From the NCBI GenBank assembly GCA_947630315.1, contig CANRHA010000011.1:1-16690 (forward strand): DNA of 16,690 nucleotides. The letters are read 5' to 3'. The DNA comes from an uncultured Clostridia bacterium (GTDB lineage: Bacteria; Bacillota; Clostridia; Oscillospirales; Ruminococcaceae). This document shows positions 4,794-11,033 of this stretch, piece after piece. Within the stretch, counting starts at the first letter, position 1. Each line of letters begins with the position of its first letter. A program made the translations under genes and the position numbers. Under the pieces are notes generated by a model. The model did no database searches. It was not told the origin of the DNA and saw only the letters and a list, made by a program, of their open reading frames with translations.

Positions 4794-5510
4794 TGAGCAC
4801 GAGCGAGACATGCGGGATTTTTCCCAAGAGAGCGTCCAGTGGACGGTAGATTGGCCGCAAAATCAGCTTGTCTTGTGGGCAATTTATGCCGAGGGAATGC
4901 AAAAGGTAGTTTAACGTCTCGCAACGGTTAGAAATAACGCCTCGCGACGGTGCGATTAAAATTCTTTGAGCCGACCGAGGCGGTAATTTTTGCCGAGGGA
5001 AGGCAAAAAGGTAGTTTAACGTCTTACGACGATTTGCTTATTTCTCCGTGAGCTCCGCGAGCCGAGCCTTTATGGCGAGCGAGAGCGAACGGTTAGAAAT
5101 AACGCCTCGCGACGATGCGATTAAAACTCTTTGAGCCGACCGAGGCGGTAATTTTTGCCGAGGGAAGGCAAAAAGGTAGTTTAACGTCTCGCAACGGTTT
5201 GCTTATTTCTCCGTGAACTCCGTGAGCCGAGCCTTTATGGCGAGCGAGAGCGAACGGTTAGAAATAACGCCTCGCGACGATGCGCTTAAAAATCTTTGAG
5301 CACGAGCGAGACATGCGGGATTTTTCCCAAGAGAGCGTCCGGTGGACGGTAGATTGGCCGCAAAATCAGCTTGTCTTGTGGGCAATTTTTGCCGAGGGAA
5401 GGCAAAAAGGTAGTTTAACGTCTAACGACGGTTTGCTTATTTCTCCGCAAGCCGAGCCTTTATGGCGAGCGAGAGCAAGCGGTAAGAAATAATGCTTCGC
5501 AGCGACGCAA
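4794..5510. repeat. Modular tandem-repeat array
   Basis: About 720 bp of mosaic tandem repeats. Module A (~102 bp, 4794-4896 and 5297-5398) is nearly identical in both places. Module B holds TTTTTGCC-gagggaa-GGCAAAAA, a perfect 8-bp hairpin at 4987-5009, 5152-5174 and 5386-5408, with an eroded form at 4883-4904; each is followed by GGTAGTTTAACGTCT. Module C is bounded by TTATTTCT and AGAAATAA (5038-5102, 5203-5267, 5437-5492). Units recur at 104, 165 and 234 bases because module A is inserted in some. Reading frames inside are short repeat translations (for example 4715-4924 and 5203-5385 on the minus strand share one peptide) and are not called as genes. Module C recurs inverted at 14860-14924. 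Confidence 0.8.
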
Positions 5511-5566
5511 TTATTTTTCCACCAAATAATCGAGGTGATCATTTTTACCAAAAGCCTCCTCCCGGC

Positions 5567-5718
5567 AAATACCTTTTACCGCGTAGTGCCTGTGGCAGCC
5601 CTCGCTCTGTTCGCAGCTATCGTACTGTGCCCCATTCCCTTGTAGTCGCACGCTGTTCCCCAAGCCCCGAGCAGAGCGTTCTAACTTCTATCCTCTACCT
5701 TCTACCCTCTAATCGCCC
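5567..5718 (+). repeat. Fragment of AGCAT right end and heptad array
   Basis: CAAATACCTTTTACC (5567-5581) resembles the right end of the AGCAT family. GAGCG then TTCTAAC TTCTATC CTCTACC TTCTACC CTCTAAT runs from about 5674 to 5713. The stretch between has no credible gene. The array ends against the stop codon of the minus-strand gene at 5721. Confidence 0.6.
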
Positions 5719-5720
5719 GC

Positions 5721-5963
5721 CTACATCGTCACCCTCACCGTCTCATCGCCGTCAATCACCTCTACGAGCGTAAGCGGGCCGTGGCGTTTGCGGAACCTTT
5801 TAAGCTCCTTGTTCAGCTCTTTAATTATCCGCCGATACTGCTCGGCTGTGAGGCCGCCGTCCGAGTTCTTTTCAACGAGCTTCGCGGCGAGTCTGCTGCT
5901 CGCGATCGCCATGGGGATAGGGATAACCAGGCTTAGCTCTTTTGTTTGTATAGATATTTTCAT
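5721..5963 (-). CDS. Small protein paired with the XRE regulator
   Basis: 80 residues, no signal peptide. Its C-terminal strand LTLVEVIDGDETVRVTM (64-80) resembles the last strand pair of the neighbouring regulator (IIDVESADGDRVRMFIE), and its start, LVIPIPMAIAS (12-22), resembles that protein's VNLPVGIVQLG. The central part (38-60) is a charged helix (QYRRIIKELNKELKRFRKR). It looks like a stand-alone relative of the SHOCT-like domain. Its ATG overlaps the stop of the regulator gene in ATGA, so translation is coupled; TAAGGATG lies about ten bases upstream. A regulatory partner or antagonist is inference. No terminator is evident downstream, where a heptad array begins. Confidence 0.75.
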   Translation of the reverse strand: MKISIQTKELSLVIPIPMAIASSRLAAKLVEKNSDGGLTAEQYRRIIKELNKELKRFRKRHGPLTLVEVIDGDETVRVTM

Positions 5964-6463
5964 TCGATAAACATCCTTACTCTGTCGCCGTCGGCGCTTT
6001 CTACGTCGATGATGTTGCCCACGGCGCCTATGCTTGCCGCTTCAAGTATTTTTTTGATGTCTATGTTTTTGAGGATGTCGGAGTTTATCGAGATCTCCGG
6101 CATGGACATACCCATTTCGATGCCGAGCTGAACGATCCCGACCGGCAGGTTCACCCGTATTCTGTCTCCGTCGCCCGAATCCACCTCGATCCTTAAAATC
6201 ATGTCTTTGAGATCTTTTTTCTCCTCGCCGGTCAAAAATCTCACATCGGGCAGGGCGTCCTTGTTTTCCCCGGTCAGGAGGTGATCGACAGAAACGCCTA
6301 AAATTTTTGACAGATCGGGCAGTAGGGAGATATCGGGGCAGGTCTGATCGTTCTCCCATTTTGAAACGGCCTGAGGGCTTACATGAAGCTTTTCCGCCAC
6401 ATCGTCCTGAGTGAGACCTTTTTCACGGCGAAGCTCTGAAATTCTTTTACCTAACGTATCCAT
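5960..6463 (-). CDS. XRE-family regulator with SHOCT-like/LiaX_N-like C-terminal domain
   Basis: 167 residues. Residues 1-62 are a classic lambda-repressor-type helix-turn-helix: LTQDDVAEKLHVSPQAVSKW (17-36), followed by the family's PDISLLPDLSKILGVSVDHLL (in part, 43-63). Residues 85-167 follow the pattern of the SHOCT-like domain of YvlB/LiaX-type proteins: strand RIEVDSGDGDRIRVNLPVG, helix region with INSDILKNIDIKKILEAA, and the terminal strand pair IIDVESADGDRVRMFIE. Such domains are linked to envelope-stress proteins in Firmicutes, so an envelope-related signal is a reasonable guess but not shown. AAGGAG lies 9-14 bases before the start, and a TATAAT lies upstream. The gene is divergent from trmO. 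Confidence 0.85.
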   Translation of the reverse strand: MDTLGKRISELRREKGLTQDDVAEKLHVSPQAVSKWENDQTCPDISLLPDLSKILGVSVDHLLTGENKDALPDVRFLTGEEKKDLKDMILRIEVDSGDGDRIRVNLPVGIVQLGIEMGMSMPEISINSDILKNIDIKKILEAASIGAVGNIIDVESADGDRVRMFIE

Positions 6464-6517
6464 AATAAAAACTCCTTAAAATTATTCGGCAAGAATCGGG
6501 CCCTGACCTTTGCCGTG

Positions 6518-6523
6518 ATTATA
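6518..6523 (-). promoter_or_regulatory. Probable -10 box of the XRE operon
   Basis: ATTATA on the plus strand is TATAAT on the minus strand, 55 bases before the XRE start. No good -35 is found at 16-18 bases; TTGAAA lies 22 bases upstream, which is too far for a standard promoter. Confidence 0.4.
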
Positions 6524-6633
6524 TTTTACCCTTTTCCATGCCGATTTTCAATGGCGCGTTCGTTGATTCGGGCAAATTTTCGCAACCGCCCGGTGATTTT
6601 TCGCTCAACCGTAAGTTGACCGGGACCGAATTA

Positions 6634-6670
6634 GAGGACAGAAGTCAGAAATCAGAAGTCAGAGCCGGGG
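6634..6670 (-). repeat. Heptad array, inverted TTCTGAC type
   Basis: On the minus strand: GCTCTGA CTTCTGA TTTCTGA CTTCTGT CCTC. In the same gap, ACTTTC (6698-6703) can pair with GAAAGT (6713-6718). 6538-6633 holds nothing I can name, and no gene is credible in 6464-6894. Confidence 0.65.
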
Positions 6671-6782
6671 AAACAAGGCTGCGAGAAAGCGCGGTACTTT
6701 CGCCGCGCGCAGAAAGTTACGGCGCCGACAAGTAGCCCCTTCTGCCTCCCCGCATATTTCCATCTCCCCGCAAGCCCGGTAA

Positions 6783-6830
6783 AAGCGCTTCTGATATCTG
6801 ACCTCTGTTTTCTGTCTTCTGTCTTCTGAT
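6783..6830 (+). repeat. Heptad array, TTCTGTC type
   Basis: AAGCGC then TTCTGAT ATCTGAC CTCTGTT TTCTGTC TTCTGTC TTCTGAT. Six units with perfect period, ending 7 bases before the -35 of the trmO promoter. Confidence 0.75.
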
Positions 6831-6836
6831 CCGCCC

Positions 6837-6865
6837 TTGCAAACCGCGCGAAAATGTTATATAAT
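6837..6865 (+). promoter_or_regulatory. Promoter of trmO-vanZ
   Basis: TTGCAA (6837-6842), 17-base spacer, TATAAT (6860-6865). Predicted start near 6872, giving a leader of about 23 bases that contains the CGGAGGG ribosome binding site. Confidence 0.75.
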
Positions 6866-6894
6866 GCTCGGGTAGTATCTTTTCGGAGGGCGTT

Positions 6895-7575
6895 ATGGAG
6901 ATCACCGCAATCGCAAAAATTGAAAACGGATTCACCTCAAAGTTCGGCGTTCCGCGGCAAAGCGGGCTCAGCTCCGCCGTTTCGAGGATAGTTTTTGAAC
7001 CCGCGTTCCGCAGCCCGGAGGCGCTCAGAGGCATCGAGGAGTTCAGTCATCTTTGGCTTATTTGGGATTTTTCCGAGGCGCATGGCGGCGGCTTCAGCCC
7101 CACAGTAAGGCCGCCGCGGCTCGGCGGGAATAAAAGGGTCGGCGTTTTTGCAACGCGTTCGCCGTTTCGGCCTAATTCTCTCGGGCTTAGCTGCGTCAGG
7201 CTGATAAAAACCGAGCTTACCCATGACAAGGGCACGGTTCTTGTTGTTTCGGGGGCCGATCTCATGAACGGCACGCCCGTTTACGACATCAAGCCATATA
7301 TTCCCTATGCCGATTGCATTCCCGACGCAGCCGGAGGTTTTGCGGATCGCTTTGCGGATTATTCCGTAAACGTTGACATCCCTCCCGAACTGAGGGTGTG
7401 TGACGAAGACACCCTCCGCGAAATCATCGAGATATTAAAAAACGACCCGAGGCCGTCGTATCAGAGCGATCCCGAAAGAATATATAACTTTGAGTATAAA
7501 GGTTGGGCGATCTCCTTTGCGCCCTGTCCGGGAGGGCTTAAGGTCATCGGAATGGAAAGGGAGGGTTTAAAATGA
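6895..7575 (+). CDS. trmO: tRNA (N6-threonylcarbamoyladenosine(37)-N6)-methyltransferase TrmO
   Basis: 226 residues of the TsaA/VirR/TrmO family. TrmO uses S-adenosylmethionine to add a methyl group to t6A at position 37 of some threonine tRNAs, tuning decoding of ACY codons. Hallmarks: GVFATRSPFRPNSLGLS (residues 83-99) and DLMNGTPVYDIKPYIPYAD (122-140), both in the beta-barrel SAM-binding core. The C-terminal DPRPSYQ (184-190) and IYNFEYKGWAISF (196-208) fit the second domain of longer bacterial members. Some relatives are annotated only as TsaA-like, so substrate is by family. CGGAGGG lies 5-11 bases before the ATG. The stop overlaps the vanZ-like start in ATGA, so the two are translationally coupled. 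Confidence 0.9.
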   Translation: MEITAIAKIENGFTSKFGVPRQSGLSSAVSRIVFEPAFRSPEALRGIEEFSHLWLIWDFSEAHGGGFSPTVRPPRLGGNKRVGVFATRSPFRPNSLGLSCVRLIKTELTHDKGTVLVVSGADLMNGTPVYDIKPYIPYADCIPDAAGGFADRFADYSVNVDIPPELRVCDEDTLREIIEILKNDPRPSYQSDPERIYNFEYKGWAISFAPCPGGLKVIGMEREGLK

Positions 7576-8039
7576 AGCAAAGACGGACTCATCTTATAAT
7601 ATCGCTGTCGCTCATCGTCCTGACGGTCGGCTTTATCTGGATAAACTCCGCTCTGCCGGGGCAGGATTCGAGCCAACTGAGCGACAGGGTGCGCGCGATC
7701 CTCGAAAAAATAATGAACTTTATGAACTTCCCCGACGGCATAAGGGCTTTTCTGCTCGGCTACGTCAGAAAGGTCGCCCACGCGGTCGAATACGCGGTGA
7801 TAGGCGCCGAGCTCGGCTTTTTGTGGTCCGGCCTCGGCAGGGGCTTTCAGGGGCTTTGGAACGCGTGGTCGGCGGTCCTGGCCATATCCGTCTGCGACGA
7901 GACGATACAGCTTTTCGCGATGAGCCGCGGCCCCCAGATCACCGACGTGCTTTTGGACACCGTCAGCGGCACGGTTGGTATACTTATTGTATATTTGCTG
8001 TGGATTATTATTAAATGTATAAGAAATAAGGGGGAATAG
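7572..8039 (+). CDS. VanZ-like membrane protein
   Basis: 155 residues with about four membrane segments (roughly 8-24, 58-85 in part, 96-108 and 134-150). VanZ-family signature positions are present: NSALPGQDSSQLS after the first segment (25-37), RKVAHAVEY (66-74, His70 and Glu73), DETIQLF (109-115) and GPQITDVLLDTVSG (120-133). VanZ proper gives low-level teicoplanin resistance by an unknown mechanism; most relatives are not in resistance clusters, and there are no other van genes here, so resistance should not be inferred. It is coupled to trmO by a 4-base overlap, a pairing whose meaning is unclear. Confidence 0.85.
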   Translation: MKQRRTHLIISLSLIVLTVGFIWINSALPGQDSSQLSDRVRAILEKIMNFMNFPDGIRAFLLGYVRKVAHAVEYAVIGAELGFLWSGLGRGFQGLWNAWSAVLAISVCDETIQLFAMSRGPQITDVLLDTVSGTVGILIVYLLWIIIKCIRNKGE

Positions 8040-8071
8040 AGGGAAAAAGCGGGGCTTAACGCCGTGATTGG

Positions 8072-8093
8072 CGCCGCTCTTTGCGGCGGTTTC
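8072..8093 (+). terminator. Possible terminator after vanZ
   Basis: CGCCGC (8072-8077), TCTTT loop, GCGGCG (8083-8088), then GTTTCT. The T-run is poor, so the call is tentative. Confidence 0.4.
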
Positions 8094-8117
8094 TGCTGCG
8101 GACATTACCCTTTGCAT

Positions 8118-8192
8118 TCAAATCCGTCACCGAAGGTGACACCTTTAAACTCTAACATCTAACATCTAATATCTATCTTCTATCTATCTTCT
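8118..8192 (+). repeat. Hairpin-heptad element, copy 2 (lacks the last hairpin)
   Basis: TTCAAATCC, GTCACC-gaa-GGTGAC (8126-8131/8135-8140), ACCTTTAAAC, then TCTAACA TCTAACA TCTAATA TCTATCT TCTATCT ATCTTCT. The last heptad merges directly into the TTGACA of the next promoter. The terminal ATGTGGCC hairpin found in copies 1 and 5 is absent. Confidence 0.75.
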
Positions 8193-8220
8193 TGACAAAA
8201 CCCGAATTTTGCGCAACAAT
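8192..8220 (+). promoter_or_regulatory. Promoter of the aminotransferase gene
   Basis: Perfect TTGACA (8192-8197), 17-base spacer, AACAAT (8215-8220, four of six consensus). TATAGT at 8220-8225 is a better hexamer but 22 bases from the -35. Confidence 0.6.
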
Positions 8221-8253
8221 ATAGTAAAGCACTTTTCAAGGGAGGTTTTAAAC

Positions 8254-9450
8254 ATGCAGTATAAAATATCTGACAAATTCGTAAGCCTTAAGCCGTCCGC
8301 CATACGCGAGATATTCAAGAGCCTCGGCACGCCCGGCTCCATCTCCTTTGCGGCAGGAAACCCCAACCCCGATTCCTTCCCGGTTAAGGAGATGAAGAAG
8401 ATCGCCGACGATATTTTTGAGAACGAGCCGGTGACAGCGCTTCAGTACGGGATCACCGAGGGGTATACCCCGCTTCGCAAGCTCGTATCGGAACGCCTTA
8501 AAAGAGTCTACGACATCGGCACGCCCGACGACGATCTTATTATCGTCACCGGCGGCCAGCAGGGCATTGAACTCACCTGCAAGGTGATGTGCAACGAGGG
8601 GGATACCGTTTTATGTGAGAACCCGTCGTTTATCGGCGCACTCAATTCTTTCAGATCTCTCGGCGCAAAGCTTGTGGGGGTTCCCTTAGGCCCCGAGGGC
8701 ATCGACCTCGAAGCTCTTGAAGACGCCCTCCGCGCCAATCCCAATACAAAATTCCTGTACACTATCCCTACGTTCCAGAATCCCGCGGGTATCACAACAA
8801 CTCTCGAGACTCGCAAGGCCGTTTTAAAGCTCGCCGAAAAGTATGACATTCTTATTTTGGAGGATAACCCCTATGGCGATCTGCGCTTTACCGGTCAAGA
8901 TGTTCCGACATATAAGAGCATGGACGCGGAAGGCAGGGTAATATACTGCGGCAGTTTCTCAAAAGTCCTGTCTGCGGGCATGAGGATAGGCTTCTTATGT
9001 GCAGATAAAAACCTTATCTCAAAGATCGTCGTCGCCAAACAGGTCGAGGACGTTCACACCAACGTTTTGTTCCAGATGATCTGCGCAAAATACATCGAGC
9101 AGTACGATCTTGAAGAACACATCAGCGGAATAAGGGAGCTTTACCGCCATAAGGCCGGCCTTATGCTGTCCGCCCTCGACAGATACATGCCAAAGGAGAT
9201 AGGCTACACCCGCCCCGAGGGAGGAATTTTCCTCTGGTGTTCGCTTCCCGAGAGCCTGAGCCTTGATGAATTTGTAAGGCGCGCCGGCGAGAAGAATGTA
9301 TTTGTCGTTCCCGGAACGGCCTTCTCGGCCGACCCCGAGGAGGAGAGCCACAGCTTCAGGCTAAACTACTCGATGCCCTCGGACGACGAAATAGACCGCG
9401 GAATAAAGATCCTCGCCGACATCGCGGCAGAAATGCTTGCCGGCCGATGA
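8254..9450 (+). CDS. PLP-dependent class I/II aminotransferase (LysN/2-aminoadipate type)
   Basis: 398 residues, fold-type I cytosolic aminotransferase of the MocR-like/2-aminoadipate subgroup but without a GntR domain. Visible landmarks: SFAAGNPNPDSFP (31-43); LQYGITEGYTPLR (63-75); ENPSF (122-126); Asn176 in PTFQNPAG; Asp204 and Tyr207 in LEDNPYGDL, which contact PLP; the Schiff-base Lys237 in SFSKVLSAGMRIG with Arg245 nearby; and Arg369 in SFRLNYS, which binds the substrate carboxylate. The substrate could be 2-aminoadipate, an aromatic or a branched-chain amino acid; sequence alone does not decide. The start at 8254 has GGGAGGT at 8-14 bases; an in-frame ATG at 8209 would precede the expected transcription start. 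Monocistronic, with a strong terminator. Confidence 0.9.
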   Translation: MQYKISDKFVSLKPSAIREIFKSLGTPGSISFAAGNPNPDSFPVKEMKKIADDIFENEPVTALQYGITEGYTPLRKLVSERLKRVYDIGTPDDDLIIVTGGQQGIELTCKVMCNEGDTVLCENPSFIGALNSFRSLGAKLVGVPLGPEGIDLEALEDALRANPNTKFLYTIPTFQNPAGITTTLETRKAVLKLAEKYDILILEDNPYGDLRFTGQDVPTYKSMDAEGRVIYCGSFSKVLSAGMRIGFLCADKNLISKIVVAKQVEDVHTNVLFQMICAKYIEQYDLEEHISGIRELYRHKAGLMLSALDRYMPKEIGYTRPEGGIFLWCSLPESLSLDEFVRRAGEKNVFVVPGTAFSADPEEESHSFRLNYSMPSDDEIDRGIKILADIAAEMLAGR

Positions 9451-9472
9451 GCGGGGGGGGAGATGGATAGGA

Positions 9473-9514
9473 CCCGCCCCGGGAGCAGAAGAATGCGCCC
9501 GGGGCGGGGGTTTT
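9473..9514 (+). terminator. Intrinsic terminator of the aminotransferase gene
   Basis: CCCGCCCCGGG (9473-9483) pairs perfectly over 11 bp with CCCGGGGCGGG (9498-9508), followed by GGTTTT. Confidence 0.85.
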
Positions 9515-9534
9515 ATCTGTTCTCTTTATTGGAG

Positions 9535-9612
9535 AGTCATCATTCCCCCCACTTAAATCCGCTACCTCAGGTCACCCCTTTAAAATCTGTTTTCTGACCT
9601 CTGCCTTCCGGC
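9535..9612 (+). repeat. Hairpin-heptad element, degenerate copy 3
   Basis: ACTTAAATCC (9551-9560), GCTACC-tca-GGTCAC (a decayed hairpin; only ACC/GGT still pairs), CCCTTTAAAA, then TCTGTTT TCTGACC TCTGCCT. It lies directly before an intact copy, so 9535-9730 is a tandem pair of diverged elements. Confidence 0.55.
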
Positions 9613-9730
9613 GGGAAATGTCCATTCCCCCGCATTATTTGCTTAATTTAAATCCGTCACCGCAGGTGACACCTTTAAACTCTAACATCTAACATCTAAT
9701 ATCTAATATCTATGATGTGGTCTTTGGCCC
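9613..9730 (+). repeat. Hairpin-heptad-hairpin element, copy 4
   Basis: CCCCCGCATTATTTGC, TTAAATCC, GTCACC-gca-GGTGAC (9656-9661/9664-9669), ACCTTTAAAC, then TCTAACA TCTAACA TCTAATA TCTAATA TCTATGA, then TGTGGTCTTTGGCCCC as a weakened form of the last hairpin. TTGACA of the next promoter begins 4 bases later. Confidence 0.75.
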
Positions 9731-9733
9731 CAA

Positions 9734-9762
9734 TTGACATTTCCCCCGTAATGTGCTAAAAT
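9734..9762 (+). promoter_or_regulatory. Promoter of the DUF975 operon
   Basis: Perfect TTGACA (9734-9739), 17-base spacer ending in TGC (extended -10), TAAAAT (9757-9762). One of the strongest predicted promoters in the window. Confidence 0.85.
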
Positions 9763-9792
9763 AATATAAATTCCACAAAGGAGGAAAAAGAT

Positions 9793-10725
9793 ATGAGAAT
9801 AACCGTTTCAGAAAGATACAAGGCCGCGTTTGCGGCGCTCAAGCCCCGGTTCTTTGCCGTGCTGGGCCTGGCGCTTCTGGCCTACATTATTGCCGAGATA
9901 CTCGCCGGAGCGACGGTGGCGATACCGCTTATAGGCATGGTCTTCATCCTCGCTTTTGATAACTGCGTCTGCGCGATGCTTTTAAAGGTTATCCGCGGAG
10001 AGGCGGTTTCAACGCCCGACGTCTTCTCCGCTTTTAAAGATTTCAAAACCTTCAAGCGCGTGGTGCTCGGCCGTATGTGGATGACCCTCTGGATCATTCT
10101 CTGGGCGCTGATCCCTGTTGTAGGCTTTGTTTTTGCAATAATCAAGGCGATGGAGTACTCCTTCACCCCCTACATTCTCGCGACAAAGCCGGAACTCTCC
10201 CCTCTTGATGCTCTTAACGAGTCGAAAAAGATGACCTACGGCTTAAAGGGCAAGATCTTCTGCGCATGGCTTATCCCCGTTGCGATCGTCTTCGGCGTCA
10301 CAATTGTTCTCGTGGCGTTCATGTTCATACCCTATATCGGCGTGCTGTTCGGCCTGATCCTCTTTGTCGCATTTATCTGCGCCTGCCTGGTACTGCCGGT
10401 TCTTGTCGGAACCGTCGTGGCCGGCATCTACGATCTCGCCGAAAAGCTCCCTCCCGAGAGCTACAGAGCGCCCAAGTACAACCCCTATCAGAACGGCGGC
10501 TACTATCAGGGCCAGAACCAGGGCCAGAACGGCTGGCAGCAGGGCGCGCCTCAGTATCAGCAGAACCCGCCCTACCCGCCTTATCCTCAGCAGCAGGCAG
10601 CTCCTGCACCGGCACCGGCTCCCACTCCTGCTCCTGCACCGGCGCCTGCCCCCGCTCCCGCTCCTGCGCCTGCCCCCGAGGCTCAGCCCGACGCCGGCAG
10701 CGCTCCGGACGGCGAAAACAAATGA
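9793..10725 (+). CDS. DUF975-family membrane protein with Gln/Pro/Ala-rich tail
   Basis: 310 residues. Residues 1-220 form a multi-pass membrane domain with hydrophobic stretches near 20-40, 43-66, 95-118, 155-177 and 180-212. The DUF975 signature is IIKAMEYSFTPYILA (116-130) followed by ALNESKKMTYGLKGK (140-154). The function of DUF975 is unknown. From about 225 the chain becomes a polar tail rich in Tyr, Gln and Asn (PYQNGGYYQGQNQGQNGWQQ, 231-250), then Pro/Gln, then an Ala-Pro repeat (270-293), ending acidic. Such a tail may be extended and wall-spanning or serve binding, but whether it faces in or out depends on topology I cannot fix. AAAGGAGG lies 7-14 bases upstream. The stop overlaps the next start in ATGA. 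The Ala-Pro repeat is encoded by GCTCCTGCACCG-like units and may vary in length between strains. Confidence 0.85.
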   Translation: MRITVSERYKAAFAALKPRFFAVLGLALLAYIIAEILAGATVAIPLIGMVFILAFDNCVCAMLLKVIRGEAVSTPDVFSAFKDFKTFKRVVLGRMWMTLWIILWALIPVVGFVFAIIKAMEYSFTPYILATKPELSPLDALNESKKMTYGLKGKIFCAWLIPVAIVFGVTIVLVAFMFIPYIGVLFGLILFVAFICACLVLPVLVGTVVAGIYDLAEKLPPESYRAPKYNPYQNGGYYQGQNQGQNGWQQGAPQYQQNPPYPPYPQQQAAPAPAPAPTPAPAPAPAPAPAPAPAPEAQPDAGSAPDGENK

Positions 10726-11006
10726 TCACCCACGCTGAGCGCCGCAAATTTTTGCCGATACTTGCCGCGGCGCTTGCCCTTGCGGCTCTTACCGCCTGTT
10801 CGGGCGGCGGCGGTCCGGTATCCGCCGAAACCGAGCCCGTAACCACCCGGAAAACCGAATCGCCGGCGAGATCCACCCTGCCCTCTATGCCTGCCGAGAC
10901 GCCTGCGGAGACCTCGGAACCCAAGGCGGCGGCCGAGATGCCCGACCCGTTTTCAAGCGGCGCCGAGGCCGAGGAGGACGGCGGATTTTCGCTCAGCCCG
11001 GTTTAG
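10722..11006 (+). CDS. Small putative lipoprotein
   Basis: 94 residues. The N terminus is a lipoprotein signal peptide: basic ERRKF, hydrophobic LPILAAALALAALTAC and lipobox LTAC with the modified Cys at 26, then a GGGG spacer. The rest is low-complexity, acidic and rich in Pro, Ala, Ser, Thr and Glu, with no recognisable domain. The start overlaps the DUF975 stop (ATGA) and there is little Shine-Dalgarno complementarity, so expression probably depends on coupled translation. It lies between two membrane-related genes in the same operon. The composition resembles the linker part of the next lipoprotein, so it could be a linker-only protein or a degraded relative. Moderately sure it is a gene. 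Confidence 0.62.
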   Translation: MITHAERRKFLPILAAALALAALTACSGGGGPVSAETEPVTTRKTESPARSTLPSMPAETPAETSEPKAAAEMPDPFSSGAEAEEDGGFSLSPV

Positions 11007-11033
11007 TGTAAAAATGAGAAAAGAGGCAGAATC

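Noticed and set aside
4715..4924. A conserved small protein, because the same peptide recurs at 5203-5385 on the minus strand
   Set aside because: The duplication is of DNA: the peptide lies within the 102-bp module, and neither copy has a ribosome binding site or clear start.
4794..5510. A CRISPR array
   Set aside because: The repeats are modular and long (65-102 bp) without regular 30-40 bp unique spacers, and no cas gene is near.
7572..8039. A glycopeptide resistance locus
   Set aside because: Only a VanZ-like protein is present; there is no vanHAX or vanRS, and most VanZ relatives are unrelated to resistance.
7461..8117. A 218-residue minus-strand frame opposite trmO and vanZ
   Set aside because: It lies antisense to two well-supported genes and has no recognisable domain or ribosome binding site.
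10266..11006. A 246-residue frame extending the small lipoprotein upstream
   Set aside because: The upstream part is a shadow of the DUF975 gene. The real start is the ATG at 10722, which begins a lipoprotein signal peptide.
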